Shown one piece after another: positions 1 through 8,411 of a stretch of 64,000 nt of DNA. A program made the position numbers and the translations under genes. The DNA is taken from assembly GCA_963752505.1 (NCBI GenBank), contig CAVVYM010000004.1, positions 186,001 through 250,000 of the forward strand, written 5' to 3'. Under the pieces are notes generated by a model, which was given only the letters and a program-made list of their open reading frames with translations, had not been told where the DNA came from and ran no database searches. Each line of letters starts with the position of its first letter. Within the stretch, counting starts at the first letter, position 1. The DNA comes from JACJWR01 sp963752505. Its GTDB lineage: Bacteria > Actinomycetota > Actinomycetes > S36-B12 > UBA10799.

Positions 1-81
1 GTAGGTGAGTTCGGAGTGTTTGCTGCGCTCTACGAGGGCGCGGGCGGCCGTACCGTCGACTTTGCGGCGCGTAATGAGCAC
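1..81 (-). CDS. 5' end of an unidentified gene, cut by the window edge
   Basis: A GTG at 79-81 (read on the minus strand) follows a GAGGAG box with 5 nt spacing and opens a frame that runs off the left edge. The 27 visible residues begin VLITRRKVDGTAARALVERS and are basic and helical. The gene lies downstream of the PAC2 gene on the same strand and could be its operon partner. I do not recognise the family from so short a piece. The ribosome binding site and the clean frame are the only support. Confidence 0.5.
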   Translation of the reverse strand, partial: MLITRRKVDGTAARALVERSKHSELTY

Positions 82-144
82 GGTGTCTCCTCAATGGTGG
101 GCCGGTGCTGGGTCGAATCTACCGCGTCACGCCAGCGGTGCGCG

Positions 145-1047
145 CTACTCCTTGTCGTATCGCTCGCGATCCGCGAGGAAACGTTCCACCTGGTCGACGA
201 ACTCCTTCGGATCGAGTTCAGTGATCTCATCGGTCTCGCCCGCTTGCTCGAAGCGCGCCATGAAGTCGTCGTACTGCTGCTCGAGCAGTTTGATCGCTTC
301 AACATTCTCCGCTTCGGAGGAGACCTGCAAGCTGATGTCATCGTCGGCGGAGTTCGCTTGATCCCGCAGCGCCTCGAGGGGCAGTAGCAGCCCGGTCTGA
401 GCGGAGATCGACTCCAGCAGGGCAACCGCCGCGCGCGGGTACTGCGACGCTGAGAGGTAGTGGGGCACGTGGGCGGCGAATCCCATTGCGGGCACGTCCT
501 GGGAGCCCAACGACATCTCCAGGAAGCCAGCCATGTGGGCGGGGACTTCGAGATCGCCCACGAATGCCCGCCGGTCGGCGACAAGTTCGGGATCGTTGCT
601 GTGCGCGGTCACGTTGACGGGCCTGGTGTGGGGTGCCGGCCACGGCACGGCATGCATGCCCAACGCGAGGGAGATGTCGAACTCCTTCGCCAGCCAGACG
701 GCGTCGTTGGCGAAACGCTGCCACTTGAAGTCGGGCTCGGGGCCATGCAGCAGGAGAAAGGGTCGCCCGGCGGCGTCTTCGAGCCGATCAACGCGCAGTT
801 CAGGCAGGTCGACTTCGCCGTAGTGATCTGTCAGGAAGGTCATGCGGGGGCGACGAGCACGGTAGTCGTACAGCACATCGACGTCGAAGGTCGCGATGGT
901 GGTGTGCTCTGTGACCTCGAGGAGGTGCTCCACCGCCAGCCTGCCGGCCGATCCTGCGTCGAGGAAGCCGCTGAGGCTGTGAAGCATGATCGGGTTGTCG
1001 GCGTCCGCTTTGCCGGTGAGCGTGACGAGCCCGTGTGGGCTATCCAT
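145..1047 (-). CDS. PAC2 family protein (proteasome assembly chaperone-like)
   Basis: This is a 300-residue protein of the actinobacterial PAC2 family, whose fold is that of the eukaryotic proteasome assembly chaperone 2. The N-terminal half carries the family pattern of a Gly-rich turn after the first strand (HSLSGFLDAGSAG), then DVDVLYDYRARRP and FLLLHGPEPDFKW. The C-terminal quarter is an acidic, probably coiled-coil tail. I chose the ATG at 1045-1047 because a GAGGAG box sits 5 nt upstream; a GTG 15 bases earlier would lack one. Many actinobacteria carry such proteins without a proven partner, so the link to the proteasome is family knowledge, not shown here. It is transcribed away from the CDF gene. 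Confidence 0.85.
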   Translation of the reverse strand: MDSPHGLVTLTGKADADNPIMLHSLSGFLDAGSAGRLAVEHLLEVTEHTTIATFDVDVLYDYRARRPRMTFLTDHYGEVDLPELRVDRLEDAAGRPFLLLHGPEPDFKWQRFANDAVWLAKEFDISLALGMHAVPWPAPHTRPVNVTAHSNDPELVADRRAFVGDLEVPAHMAGFLEMSLGSQDVPAMGFAAHVPHYLSASQYPRAAVALLESISAQTGLLLPLEALRDQANSADDDISLQVSSEAENVEAIKLLEQQYDDFMARFEQAGETDEITELDPKEFVDQVERFLADRERYDKE

Positions 1048-1153
1048 GAGGTCTCCTCGCACATCAAGGGGGTACTCCTACCGCCCTAGTGTGGCCGGTT
1101 GTCGGGCGATTGGCATCGTCTGTTCGCGCAACGGCGAATTGCGGCGCGACACA

Positions 1154-1197
1154 TGGCTGTCCGCTGGCACAACCGTGGCTGTCCGGTGGCACAACCG
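1154..1197. repeat. Two tandem 22-bp direct repeats between divergent genes
   Basis: Copies at 1154-1175 and 1176-1197 (TGGCTGTCCG, then C or G, then TGGCACAACCG) differ at one base. They sit in the 175-bp gap between the PAC2 gene and the CDF exporter and end 25 bp before the exporter start. Two abutting copies of about two helical turns each would suit a regulator binding one DNA face. Simple slippage duplication is the alternative. Confidence 0.8.
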
Positions 1198-1222
1198 CGC
1201 GCGCCCGTGGCAGAGTCGTCAT

Positions 1223-2209
1223 ATGTCACCGGAGTCCGCGACTTCGCGCTCCTACCTGTTGCGATTCGTCTACCTGTCGATCGGCGCATCGTTGCTGGTC
1301 GTCGCCATGAAGTACGTGGCCTACCTGCTCACGGATTCGGTCGGGCTGCTGTCGGACGCGATCGAATCCATCGTGAACGTCGTCGCTGCGGTCGTCGCGT
1401 TGATGGCGCTGAAGGCGGCCGCGAAACCGGCGGACAAGCTCCACCACTTCGGCCGCGGCAAGGCCGAGTACCTCTCTAGCGGCATCGAGGGCTTCATGAT
1501 CTTCGGGGCCGCCACGGCAATCCTGGTCACCTCGGTGCCACGGTTGTGGGACCCCCGCGAATTGGAGCAACTCGGCATCGGCTTGGTGATCACCATTGCG
1601 GCGACGGCGATCAACGTGGCGGTGGGTCTCATCCTCATCAGCGCCGGACGCCGCCACCGCTCCCTCACCCTCTCGGCCGACGGCCAGCACCTGTTGACCG
1701 ACGTGTGGACGTCGGTGGGTGTGATTGTCGGCGTATTTGCAGTCATGCTGACCGGCTGGAACATTCTTGACCCGCTGGTGGCGATCGCCGTTGCGGTAAA
1801 CATCCTGGTGGTCGGGACACGCCTGATCGCCCAGGCGATGCGGGGCCTGCTGGACGTCTCCCTGCCGGCCGAACAGCACGAGGCGATCGCGGCGGTGCTC
1901 AGCCGGCACACGGCCGGGGGAGTGATGTTTCACGGCCTGCAAACCCGGGAGTCCGGCAAGGACCGATTCATGAGTGTGCACGTGCTGGTGCCCGGGGACT
2001 GGACCGTGCAGCACTCCCACGACGTGGTGGAGGAGGTCGAGGCGGACCTGCGGGCCACCGTGGCCGATCTCAACGTCATCACCCACGTCGAACCGCGGGA
2101 GGATCCCCGCGCCTACGGCGACTTCTCAGGGGGCATCGACATCACCGAGACCGTCGAGCACGGTGCGCCGTACGAGGCCGATGATCCGAGTGGGGATCTG
2201 CCTACCTAG
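1223..2209 (+). CDS. Cation diffusion facilitator (CDF) family metal exporter
   Basis: This 328-residue inner-membrane protein exports divalent metal ions in exchange for protons. Six membrane segments fill about residues 12-215, followed by a cytoplasmic ferredoxin-like domain to about residue 300 and an acidic tail. The transport site in helix 5 keeps the HxxxD pair (GQHLLTDVWTSVG). The helix 2 half-site reads E48xxxN52 (DAIESIVN) where zinc exporters usually carry D/HxxxD, so the metal may not be zinc. The ATG at 1223 is chosen because the upstream in-frame extension crosses the tandem repeats and lacks membrane-protein character. Its stop codon overlaps the stop of the convergent flavoprotein gene inside one CTAG. 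Confidence 0.9.
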   Translation: MSPESATSRSYLLRFVYLSIGASLLVVAMKYVAYLLTDSVGLLSDAIESIVNVVAAVVALMALKAAAKPADKLHHFGRGKAEYLSSGIEGFMIFGAATAILVTSVPRLWDPRELEQLGIGLVITIAATAINVAVGLILISAGRRHRSLTLSADGQHLLTDVWTSVGVIVGVFAVMLTGWNILDPLVAIAVAVNILVVGTRLIAQAMRGLLDVSLPAEQHEAIAAVLSRHTAGGVMFHGLQTRESGKDRFMSVHVLVPGDWTVQHSHDVVEEVEADLRATVADLNVITHVEPREDPRAYGDFSGGIDITETVEHGAPYEADDPSGDLPT

Positions 2210-3459
2210 GCAGCCCACGGGGGGCGCTCGTCGAGTCGGACGGAGGCTTTGCCAGCCAACCGCCACGCGCGCGCCACGGTGTCGGTGTCTTCGGCGGTCA
2301 CGAGGTTGCCCATGAGGCGCAAGGCGATTTTCATGAGGCCCCGTGATCGCATCCCGACCGGTCCCGCGGTGGGGAGCAGCCCCGGCACGGTGAGCAGCCC
2401 GGCAAGCCGCCGGGCGATGGAGAAGGAGGTCCCATAGTGGGCCCGCAGGATGCCGGGCCACGCATCGGTGGATTCCCCCGAGACGATCAGTTCGGCGGCG
2501 AGTCGGCCGGTTTCAAGCCCGTAGTCGATACCTTCGCCGTTGAGCGGGTTCACGCAGCCGGCCGCATCGCCGATGAGCACCCAGTTGGCTCCGGATACGC
2601 CGCTGACCGCTCCGCCCATGGGCAACAGCGCCGACCAGGGCGCTTCGACGTCGCCGTGCAGTTGCCATTCGGCCCGCCGGCTGTCGGCGTAGTGGGTGAG
2701 TAACCGACGCAGGTTGATGTCGGCCGGGTGCTTCTCGGTGGCCAGAGTGCCCACGCCCACGTTCACGGTGCCATCGGCCAGCGGAAACACCCAGCCGTAA
2801 CCACTGAGCACCTCGTCGTCGGCATCACGCAACTCCAGATGCGAGGAGATCCAGGGATCGTCGCTGCGATCGCTGCGAATGTAGCCACGGGCGGCGACGC
2901 CGTAGGCAGTGCCGCGGTGCCAGGTGCGCCCGAGTCGGCGGCCAAGTTGGGATCGTGCGCCGTCGGCAACCACCAAGGTGCGGCACGAAACTCGTAGCGG
3001 ACCGGCCGCGGTGCGGAAATCCACCGCCACCACGCGGCCGGCTCGCTCTTCGACTCCGACCGCCTGTGCCGTGATGGCGCGGGCCCCGGCGGCCAGGGCG
3101 ACTTCACGGACGGCGTCGTCGAGCACGGTTCGACGGGCAGCGCCGCCGTGTTTCGGCAAGGCCCCTCCCGGCCAGGGAAGGTAGAGCTCCTCGCCGAATC
3201 CGGCCGCGCGCAGTCCCCAGTTGCGTGCCTGCCCGGTGAGCCAATCGGCCAGGCCGAGGGAACTCAGCTCCGCGATGGCCCGTGGCGTGAGTCCGTCTCC
3301 GCAGGGCTTGTCGCGCGGGAACTCGGCTGCGTCGGCCACGACCACGTCCACACCGCTGCGGGCCAGCCAGGTGGCTGCAGCGGACCCAGCTGGGCCGGCG
3401 CCGACGACGAGGACGTCGCAGGTGAGGTGTGCAGCGGCGGCGGGGGAGGTCACGTGCAT
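2206..3459 (-). CDS. Geranylgeranyl reductase family FAD-dependent oxidoreductase
   Basis: This 417-residue flavoprotein belongs to the group that reduces isoprenoid double bonds, including the menaquinone side-chain reductase MenJ. The N-terminus has the dinucleotide-binding GAGPAG motif (DVLVVGAGPAGSAAATWLA). It is followed by the family signature PCGDGLTPRAI near residue 50, and a second FAD motif (LIGDAAGCVNPLNGEGIDY) lies near residue 295. Menaquinone modification is the likeliest role in an actinobacterium, by family knowledge. The nearby tocopherol-cyclase-like gene makes another prenyl-lipid substrate conceivable. The start is the ATG at 3457-3459; a GTG three codons in is possible. 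Confidence 0.88.
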   Translation of the reverse strand: MHVTSPAAAAHLTCDVLVVGAGPAGSAAATWLARSGVDVVVADAAEFPRDKPCGDGLTPRAIAELSSLGLADWLTGQARNWGLRAAGFGEELYLPWPGGALPKHGGAARRTVLDDAVREVALAAGARAITAQAVGVEERAGRVVAVDFRTAAGPLRVSCRTLVVADGARSQLGRRLGRTWHRGTAYGVAARGYIRSDRSDDPWISSHLELRDADDEVLSGYGWVFPLADGTVNVGVGTLATEKHPADINLRRLLTHYADSRRAEWQLHGDVEAPWSALLPMGGAVSGVSGANWVLIGDAAGCVNPLNGEGIDYGLETGRLAAELIVSGESTDAWPGILRAHYGTSFSIARRLAGLLTVPGLLPTAGPVGMRSRGLMKIALRLMGNLVTAEDTDTVARAWRLAGKASVRLDERPPWAA

Positions 3460-3600
3460 ATTCTGTCCTGCCCTGGCCGTCTGCGCGATCGGCGCACCCG
3501 TCGGCCGGTGATTCGGGCGGTGACGTGGCCCGAAGAGCGGCGCGTCGGCTGGGCAAACCGTGCGCCGGTGCTAGGTTCCCAGACAACGATGGGAGTCTCG

Positions 3601-4056
3601 ATGTCAACCCTGCTCGCGGCCAGAGCAGCAGCCTGTGCGGTAGCGGTGGCCCTGACGGCTACCGCCTGCGGGGGAATCACGGCTGTGGATGACAATCAGG
3701 AGGAGGTCTGCGCCGCGCTAGCCAAGCTCGACGGACCGCTGATCGTCATGTTCCCTGAGACGAACCCGGAGGGCAATGTCGCTCAGGCATCCTTCGGTGC
3801 CACCGCCTACTCGGTGGTTGGTGAGGAAGCGCGCCAAGTTCTCAACGGCAGCCAGGAAACCCTCCTCGACCGCGTCGAGGTCGCCACGGAGCAGTACCTC
3901 CAAGTGCTCGGCACGCGGCCGCCTGACGCGTTGCTGCGCGATAACGAGGCCGCCTTTGACGCATCGCAGATGAACATCGTGGCCAACCATCGCATCATGC
4001 TCAAGAACATCGGCTGCCCCGAGCCCGAGTTCCTCGCCCAGTTCCCCGATACCTAG
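3601..4056 (+). CDS. Small putative lipoprotein of unknown function
   Basis: The product is 151 residues with an export signal (MSTLLAARAAACAVAVALTA) ending in a lipobox-like TATAC, so Cys23 would be lipidated and the protein anchored on the outer face of the membrane. The mature part is helical and acidic and holds one further Cys pair candidate (VCAAL and IGCPE). I saw no catalytic motif. The ATG at 3601 is preferred over one at 3589 because a GGGAG box lies 5 nt upstream. Function unknown. Confidence 0.72.
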   Translation: MSTLLAARAAACAVAVALTATACGGITAVDDNQEEVCAALAKLDGPLIVMFPETNPEGNVAQASFGATAYSVVGEEARQVLNGSQETLLDRVEVATEQYLQVLGTRPPDALLRDNEAAFDASQMNIVANHRIMLKNIGCPEPEFLAQFPDT

Positions 4057-4078
4057 AACACCGGTTCCGCGCTGGACC

Positions 4079-5080
4079 TCAGGCGTTCTCGGACGTGGCG
4101 AGCAGCCGGTCGGTGTCGCCGTGCACCTCGAGGCCGGCGGCGAGTCCCACGTCGTCGAAGAGCACCTCCGCGCCCCGGCTGAGGCGGATGGCGATCTTCG
4201 AATCGAGCGTCTCTTCGACGCGTCGGTGCATCTCGGTGCGGATGGGCGCGTGCAGCAGGCCGCCAGCCACCCGGTCGGCCTTCATCTCCAGGCGCAGTGG
4301 CGTCATCCCCGGCAACGATCGGGACTGCAGCGTCCAGAACACATGGGAGTCATCGACCCTCAGTTGCACGCTGCGGGCACCGGTGTAGGTGGCGAACTTG
4401 TAGAGCTTGCCGCCGGTGCGCAGGCCGACGATGAAGCCACGGAACTCCCGGCCCCGCCAGGGGATGAGCGCGACTGAGGCCATGAGGGAGGCGTCCTGGT
4501 GCTGGAAGGTGTTCGAGTGCGCCCACAGGTAGCCAGCCGGGAAGGCGAGCCCCCAGTCCTTCTCGATGTAGCCGCGCGAACCGTTGAAGTTGACGTCGGT
4601 GCCCTCGACCCGCAGGGTGCCGGCCATAGCGTGCCCGAACGACACCACACCGTGGTAGCACTCCATCGCCGGAACCCAGGCGTACCAGCCCATCACCCCA
4701 GGAGACCAGGGCCGGACCGGCCAGGGATCCAGGCGTGATGTGATGTCGAGTTCGCCGGTCAGTTGCTCGCAGTTCAGGGTGATCTTTGTGTCGGTGAAGC
4801 GGTTTGGCCCGACGCGGACATCCAGCCGATCACTCGCGGCGCTGAACTCGTCGGCGGGATAGCGGTGATACCACGATCGGCCGGTTGCTCCGTCGAGCAC
4901 CTGCACGAACGCCTCGTCGTTGCCCTCAAGGCCCTCGAAGATGCCGGGGATCACCGCCCAGCGCTGTGACAGATCGGGCGACACGAACTTCACGTACCAG
5001 CCCTCGAAGGAGCCGGGGCCGAGGTCGTGGCGCCCCTCAGGATGAAAGATACCGGTGATTCGGCTTGCGAAGGGGGCCAT
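4079..5080 (-). CDS. Tocopherol cyclase-like protein
   Basis: This 333-residue protein matches the tocopherol cyclase fold family throughout. Visible family landmarks are GSFEGWYVKF near residue 24, the Trp/Tyr-rich segment GVMGWYAWVPAMECYHGVVS near residue 130, and SRGYIEKDWGLAFPAGYLW near residue 170. In plants and cyanobacteria the enzyme closes the chromanol ring of vitamin E. No other tocopherol gene lies in the window and a heterotrophic actinobacterium would not be expected to make vitamin E. A related role on a prenylated quinone or another lipid is an inference. There is no signal peptide. It is divergent from pntAa with a 65-bp gap. Confidence 0.83.
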   Translation of the reverse strand: MAPFASRITGIFHPEGRHDLGPGSFEGWYVKFVSPDLSQRWAVIPGIFEGLEGNDEAFVQVLDGATGRSWYHRYPADEFSAASDRLDVRVGPNRFTDTKITLNCEQLTGELDITSRLDPWPVRPWSPGVMGWYAWVPAMECYHGVVSFGHAMAGTLRVEGTDVNFNGSRGYIEKDWGLAFPAGYLWAHSNTFQHQDASLMASVALIPWRGREFRGFIVGLRTGGKLYKFATYTGARSVQLRVDDSHVFWTLQSRSLPGMTPLRLEMKADRVAGGLLHAPIRTEMHRRVEETLDSKIAIRLSRGAEVLFDDVGLAAGLEVHGDTDRLLATSENA

Positions 5081-5145
5081 GGCCGAAGTCTAATTCGCCA
5101 CCCCAAGGGTTGGCCGTCGCGCTCACGGGCGTACCGTTTCAAAGC

Positions 5146-6256
5146 GTGAGGCTTTTCGTACCAAGGGAAATCGCCCCAGGCGAGCGCCGTGTTGCGCTTG
5201 TCCCCGAGACGGTCAGCAAGTTGACCCGACTCGGATTGGAGGTGTCGATCGAAGCCGGTGCCGGCAACTCGGCGTACTTCTCCGACGATGACTACGAGGC
5301 AGTGGGTGCCACGGTGATTCCCACCGCACTCGAGGGCATCCCGGGGGCAGCCGTCGTCGCCTCTGTGCGCCCGCTGGACCCGGCCTACGCCGAGGCGCTG
5401 GACGCGGGCGCGGTGGCAGTTTCGTTCCTGCAGCCAGGGGCCGATGCCGACACCGTCGGCTACGGTGGCTGACCGGGGCGCGACGGCGTTGAGTTTTGAT
5501 CTGCTCCCGAGAATCAGCCGTGCGCAATCCATGGATGCGCTCACCTCTCAGGCCTTGGTCACGGGCTATCGGGCGTCGTTGGTTGCGGCCGCCCTTGCCC
5601 CCAAGTTCTTTCCGCTGTTCATGACTGCTGCTGGCACCATCCCGCCGGCGAAGGTCGTGGTGCTGGGCGCCGGCGTCGCGGGTCTGCAGGCCATCGCGAC
5701 CGCCAAGCGGCTCGGCGCGATTGTCTCCGCCTACGACGTGCGGGCAGCATCGGCCGACGAGGTGAAGTCGATGGGTGCCACTTTCATCACCTTGGAGCTC
5801 GAGGCCCTTGAGGCGGGTGGCGGCTATGCCCGCGAGATGACCGAGGACCGCGCTGCCCGGCAACGTGAACTCCTCACTCCCTACATCACCGAGTCCGACG
5901 TGGTGATTACCACGGCGGCTGTGCCCGGGCGTCGTGCTCCCTTGCTGGTGACGGCCGACATGGTGGCCACGATGGCTCCCGGCTCGGTGGTGGTGGACCT
6001 GGCAGCAGAGACGGGCGGAAACGTCGAGGGCGTCGAGCCGGGCGTGACCCAGGACCGCGACGGTGTGCGGGTGTGGGGTGCCAAGGACGCGGCTTCTGCC
6101 ATGCCAGTGCACGCCTCGAAGTTGTTCGCGATGAACGTTGTGGCCCTGCTGGGATTGGTTGCTAAGGACGGCGAGCTCGTGCTGGATCCAGAAGACGAGA
6201 TCATCGACGGTTGCGCCGTTGTGCTCAACGGCGAGATTCGGAAGGAAGCGCGATGA
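5146..6256 (+). pseudogene. pntA: NAD(P) transhydrogenase alpha subunit, NAD-binding part; frameshifted
   Basis: This is the soluble NAD(H)-binding domain of proton-translocating transhydrogenase. The first frame (GTG 5146) encodes the N-terminus (RLFVPREIAPGERRVALVPE) and stops at 5470-5472. The rest, from VADRGATALSFDLLPRISRA through the Rossmann motif VLGAGVAGLQAIATA to the end, lies in the +1 frame. Removing one base in the GGTGGC near 5467 joins the frames as DTVGYVADRGATAL, close to the family sequence. Everything either side is well conserved, so a sequencing insertion is likelier than decay. The stop overlaps the pntAb start (ATGA). Confidence 0.85.
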
Positions 6257-6549
6257 GCGGAATTGCACTGCTCACCATTTTCGTGCTGAGCATCTTCGTA
6301 GGCTTCGAGGTCGTGTCGAAGGTCTCGGCCGTGCTCCACACGCCTCTGATGTCCGGCGCCAATGCCATTCACGGTGTCGTGCTCATCGGCGCGATCATTG
6401 TCACCGGCAGTTCGGACTCTGCTCTTACGCTCGCGCTGGGCCTCTTCGCGATTGTGCTCGCCACCATCAACCTGGTGGGTGGCTTCGTGGTCACCGAGCG
6501 GATGCTCGAGATGTTCAAGCCAAAGCAGGCTGGGAAGGACGCGGCATGA
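6253..6549 (+). CDS. pntAb: NAD(P) transhydrogenase alpha subunit 2, membrane part
   Basis: The 98-residue product is the separate small membrane subunit of three-gene transhydrogenases, with three or four hydrophobic helices and the segment LMSGANAIHGVVLIGAI that is typical of this domain. It starts at the ATG overlapping the pntAa stop and its own stop overlaps pntB (ATGA), so the three are co-translated. With PntB it forms the proton channel that couples hydride transfer from NADH to NADP+ to the proton gradient. Confidence 0.9.
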   Translation: MSGIALLTIFVLSIFVGFEVVSKVSAVLHTPLMSGANAIHGVVLIGAIIVTGSSDSALTLALGLFAIVLATINLVGGFVVTERMLEMFKPKQAGKDAA

Positions 6550-7947
6550 CTGCCACTCTCGCAGCGACCAGCGTGACCCCGACCTGGGTGCAGTTGGTTG
6601 AGCTGGTCGCGGCTGTTTGCTTCATCCTTGCGCTCAAGGGGCTGTCATCGCCGAAGACTGCACGCAACGGTGTGCTCATCGGTTCGCTTGGTGCTCTCAT
6701 CGCGGTGGTCGTTACCTTCTTCGCCGGCTATGAGATGAACAACCTGCTGTGGATCCTGCTGGCCATCGTGGTGGGTACCGCGATCGGCTGGCCGGCGGCG
6801 CGCAAGGTCGAAGATGACCGCCATGCCGCAGCTGGTGGCGCTGTTCAATGGGGCCGGCGGTGGGGCTGCCGCCCTCGTGGCGTTGGTCGAGTACCAGGCG
6901 GTGGGCACCGAGGACACGCTGGTGCTCACGTTCACCGTGCTGACCGTCCTCATCGGTTCGGTCGCATTCAGCGGTTCCATCGTGACCTTCCTCAAACTGC
7001 AGGAGATCATGACAACGCGGCCGGTGGTGATTCCGGCGGGGCGCATCGTCACCATCGCGGTGGCGGTCGCCGCCCTGGTCCTGGCCGTGGCCTTGATCAT
7101 CTCGCCTACGTCGCTGCTGCTGATCATCCTGGCACTGGTGTCGCTGGTCCTGGGAGTGCTGCTGGTGCTGCCGGTCGGCGGGGCAGACGTCCCGATCGTC
7201 ATCTCCCTGCTGAACGCCTTCACCGGTCTCGCTGTGGCGGCCAGCGGCTACGTGCTCGGCAACGTCCTGTTGCTCGTGGCCGGTACCCTCGTGGGCGCCT
7301 CGGGTACCTTGCTCACCCAGGAAATGGCGAAGGCCATGGGTCGACCGCTCACCAACACCCTCTTTGGTGCCTTCAAGGCCAGCACGGCGGTGGCCGCCGG
7401 CGGCGCCGACGACCGTCCCGTGCGTTCGTCGTCTGCCGAGGACGTGGCCATCATGCTGGCGTACGCGCAGAAGGTGATCATCGTTCCCGGCTACGGCCTC
7501 GCGGTGGCACAGGCCCAGCACACCATCCGGGAACTGGTGGATCTGCTCACGGAACGCGGTATCGAAGTCGCCTACGCGATTCACCCGGTGGCCGGCCGGA
7601 TGCCGGGACACATGAACGTGCTGTTGGCTGAAGCCAACGTTCCCTACGACCAGCTCAAGGAGATGGAGGAGATCAACCCCGAGTTCCCCTCCACCGATGT
7701 GGTCCTCGTGGTGGGTGCGAACGACGTGGTCAACCCGGCCGCCAAGTCCGACCCCAGCGCCCCCATCTACGGCATGCCGATCCTGGATGTTTCCGATGCC
7801 GCGCAGGTGGTTTTCCTCAAGCGTTCGATGCGACCTGGATTTGCCGGCATCACCAACGAACTGCTCTACGACCCCAAGACCACGCTGCTCTTCGGCGACG
7901 CCAAGGACTCATTGACCAAGGTGGTCGGCGCGGTCAAGGGGCTGTGA
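6546..7947 (+). pseudogene. pntB: NAD(P) transhydrogenase beta subunit; frameshifted
   Basis: The membrane and NADP(H)-binding subunit of transhydrogenase. The first about 88 residues (from MTATLAATSVTP, with three membrane helices) are in one frame and end at ARKVE. The remainder from MTAMPQLVALFNGAGGGAAA to the C-terminal NADP domain (VPGYGLAVAQAQ, GRMPGHMNVLLAEA) is in the next frame. One extra A in the GAAGATGACC at 6809-6818 explains the shift, since KVEMTAMPQ is what the family predicts. The downstream frame can be translated from its own ATG at 6814, which would drop the first helices. Its stop overlaps the deaminase start. Confidence 0.85.
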
Positions 7948-8411
7948 AGCCCAGCGCCTTCGACCTTGCCGGCATGCGTGCCGCCCTTGAGGTAGCCGCG
8001 AGGGCGGGCGCGGACGTTCCCGTCGGCGCAGTCGTGCTCGGCCCGGACGGCAACGTGCTGGCTGCCGCCTGTAACCGTCGAGAGGCCGATGCGGATCCGA
8101 CCGCCCACGCGGAGATCCTCGCCTTACGCAGCGCAGCAGCGGTCTTGGGTGAGGGGTGGCGGCTCGCCGGTTGCACGCTTGTCGCCAGCCTCGAGCCGTG
8201 CACCATGTGTGCGGGAGCAGCCGTGCAAGCGCGGGTGGCGCGGCTGGTCTTCGGCGCCTACGACGACAAGGCGGGGGCGGTCGGAGGATTGTGGGACGTG
8301 GTTCGAGACCCTCGGTTGCCCCACCGCGTGGAGGTTATCCCCGGGGTGCTGGCGGCCGAAGCCGGTGACTTGCTCGCGGATTTCTTCGCCGCGAGGCGGC
8401 CACGAAGCTAG
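7944..8411 (+). CDS. tadA: tRNA-specific adenosine deaminase (zinc-dependent)
   Basis: This 155-residue cytidine-deaminase-fold enzyme carries the zinc and catalytic motifs HAE (near residue 53) and PCTMCAGA (near residue 84), the TadA spacing. TadA converts A34 to inosine in the tRNA-Arg(ACG) anticodon. The GTG start overlaps the pntB TGA. The C-terminus is slightly shorter than in E. coli TadA. A guanine or cytosine deaminase is the alternative, but the residues around the motifs favour TadA. Its TAG stop shares a CTAG with the convergent GGDEF-EAL gene. Confidence 0.82.
   Translation: MKPSAFDLAGMRAALEVAARAGADVPVGAVVLGPDGNVLAAACNRREADADPTAHAEILALRSAAAVLGEGWRLAGCTLVASLEPCTMCAGAAVQARVARLVFGAYDDKAGAVGGLWDVVRDPRLPHRVEVIPGVLAAEAGDLLADFFAARRPRS

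Noticed and set aside
5440..5480. Programmed ribosomal frameshift in pntAa
   Set aside because: No slippery sequence or stimulatory element is visible and the family is not known to use one.
8408..8411. Terminator between the deaminase and GGDEF-EAL genes
   Set aside because: The stops overlap and no hairpin with a T tract lies at the junction.
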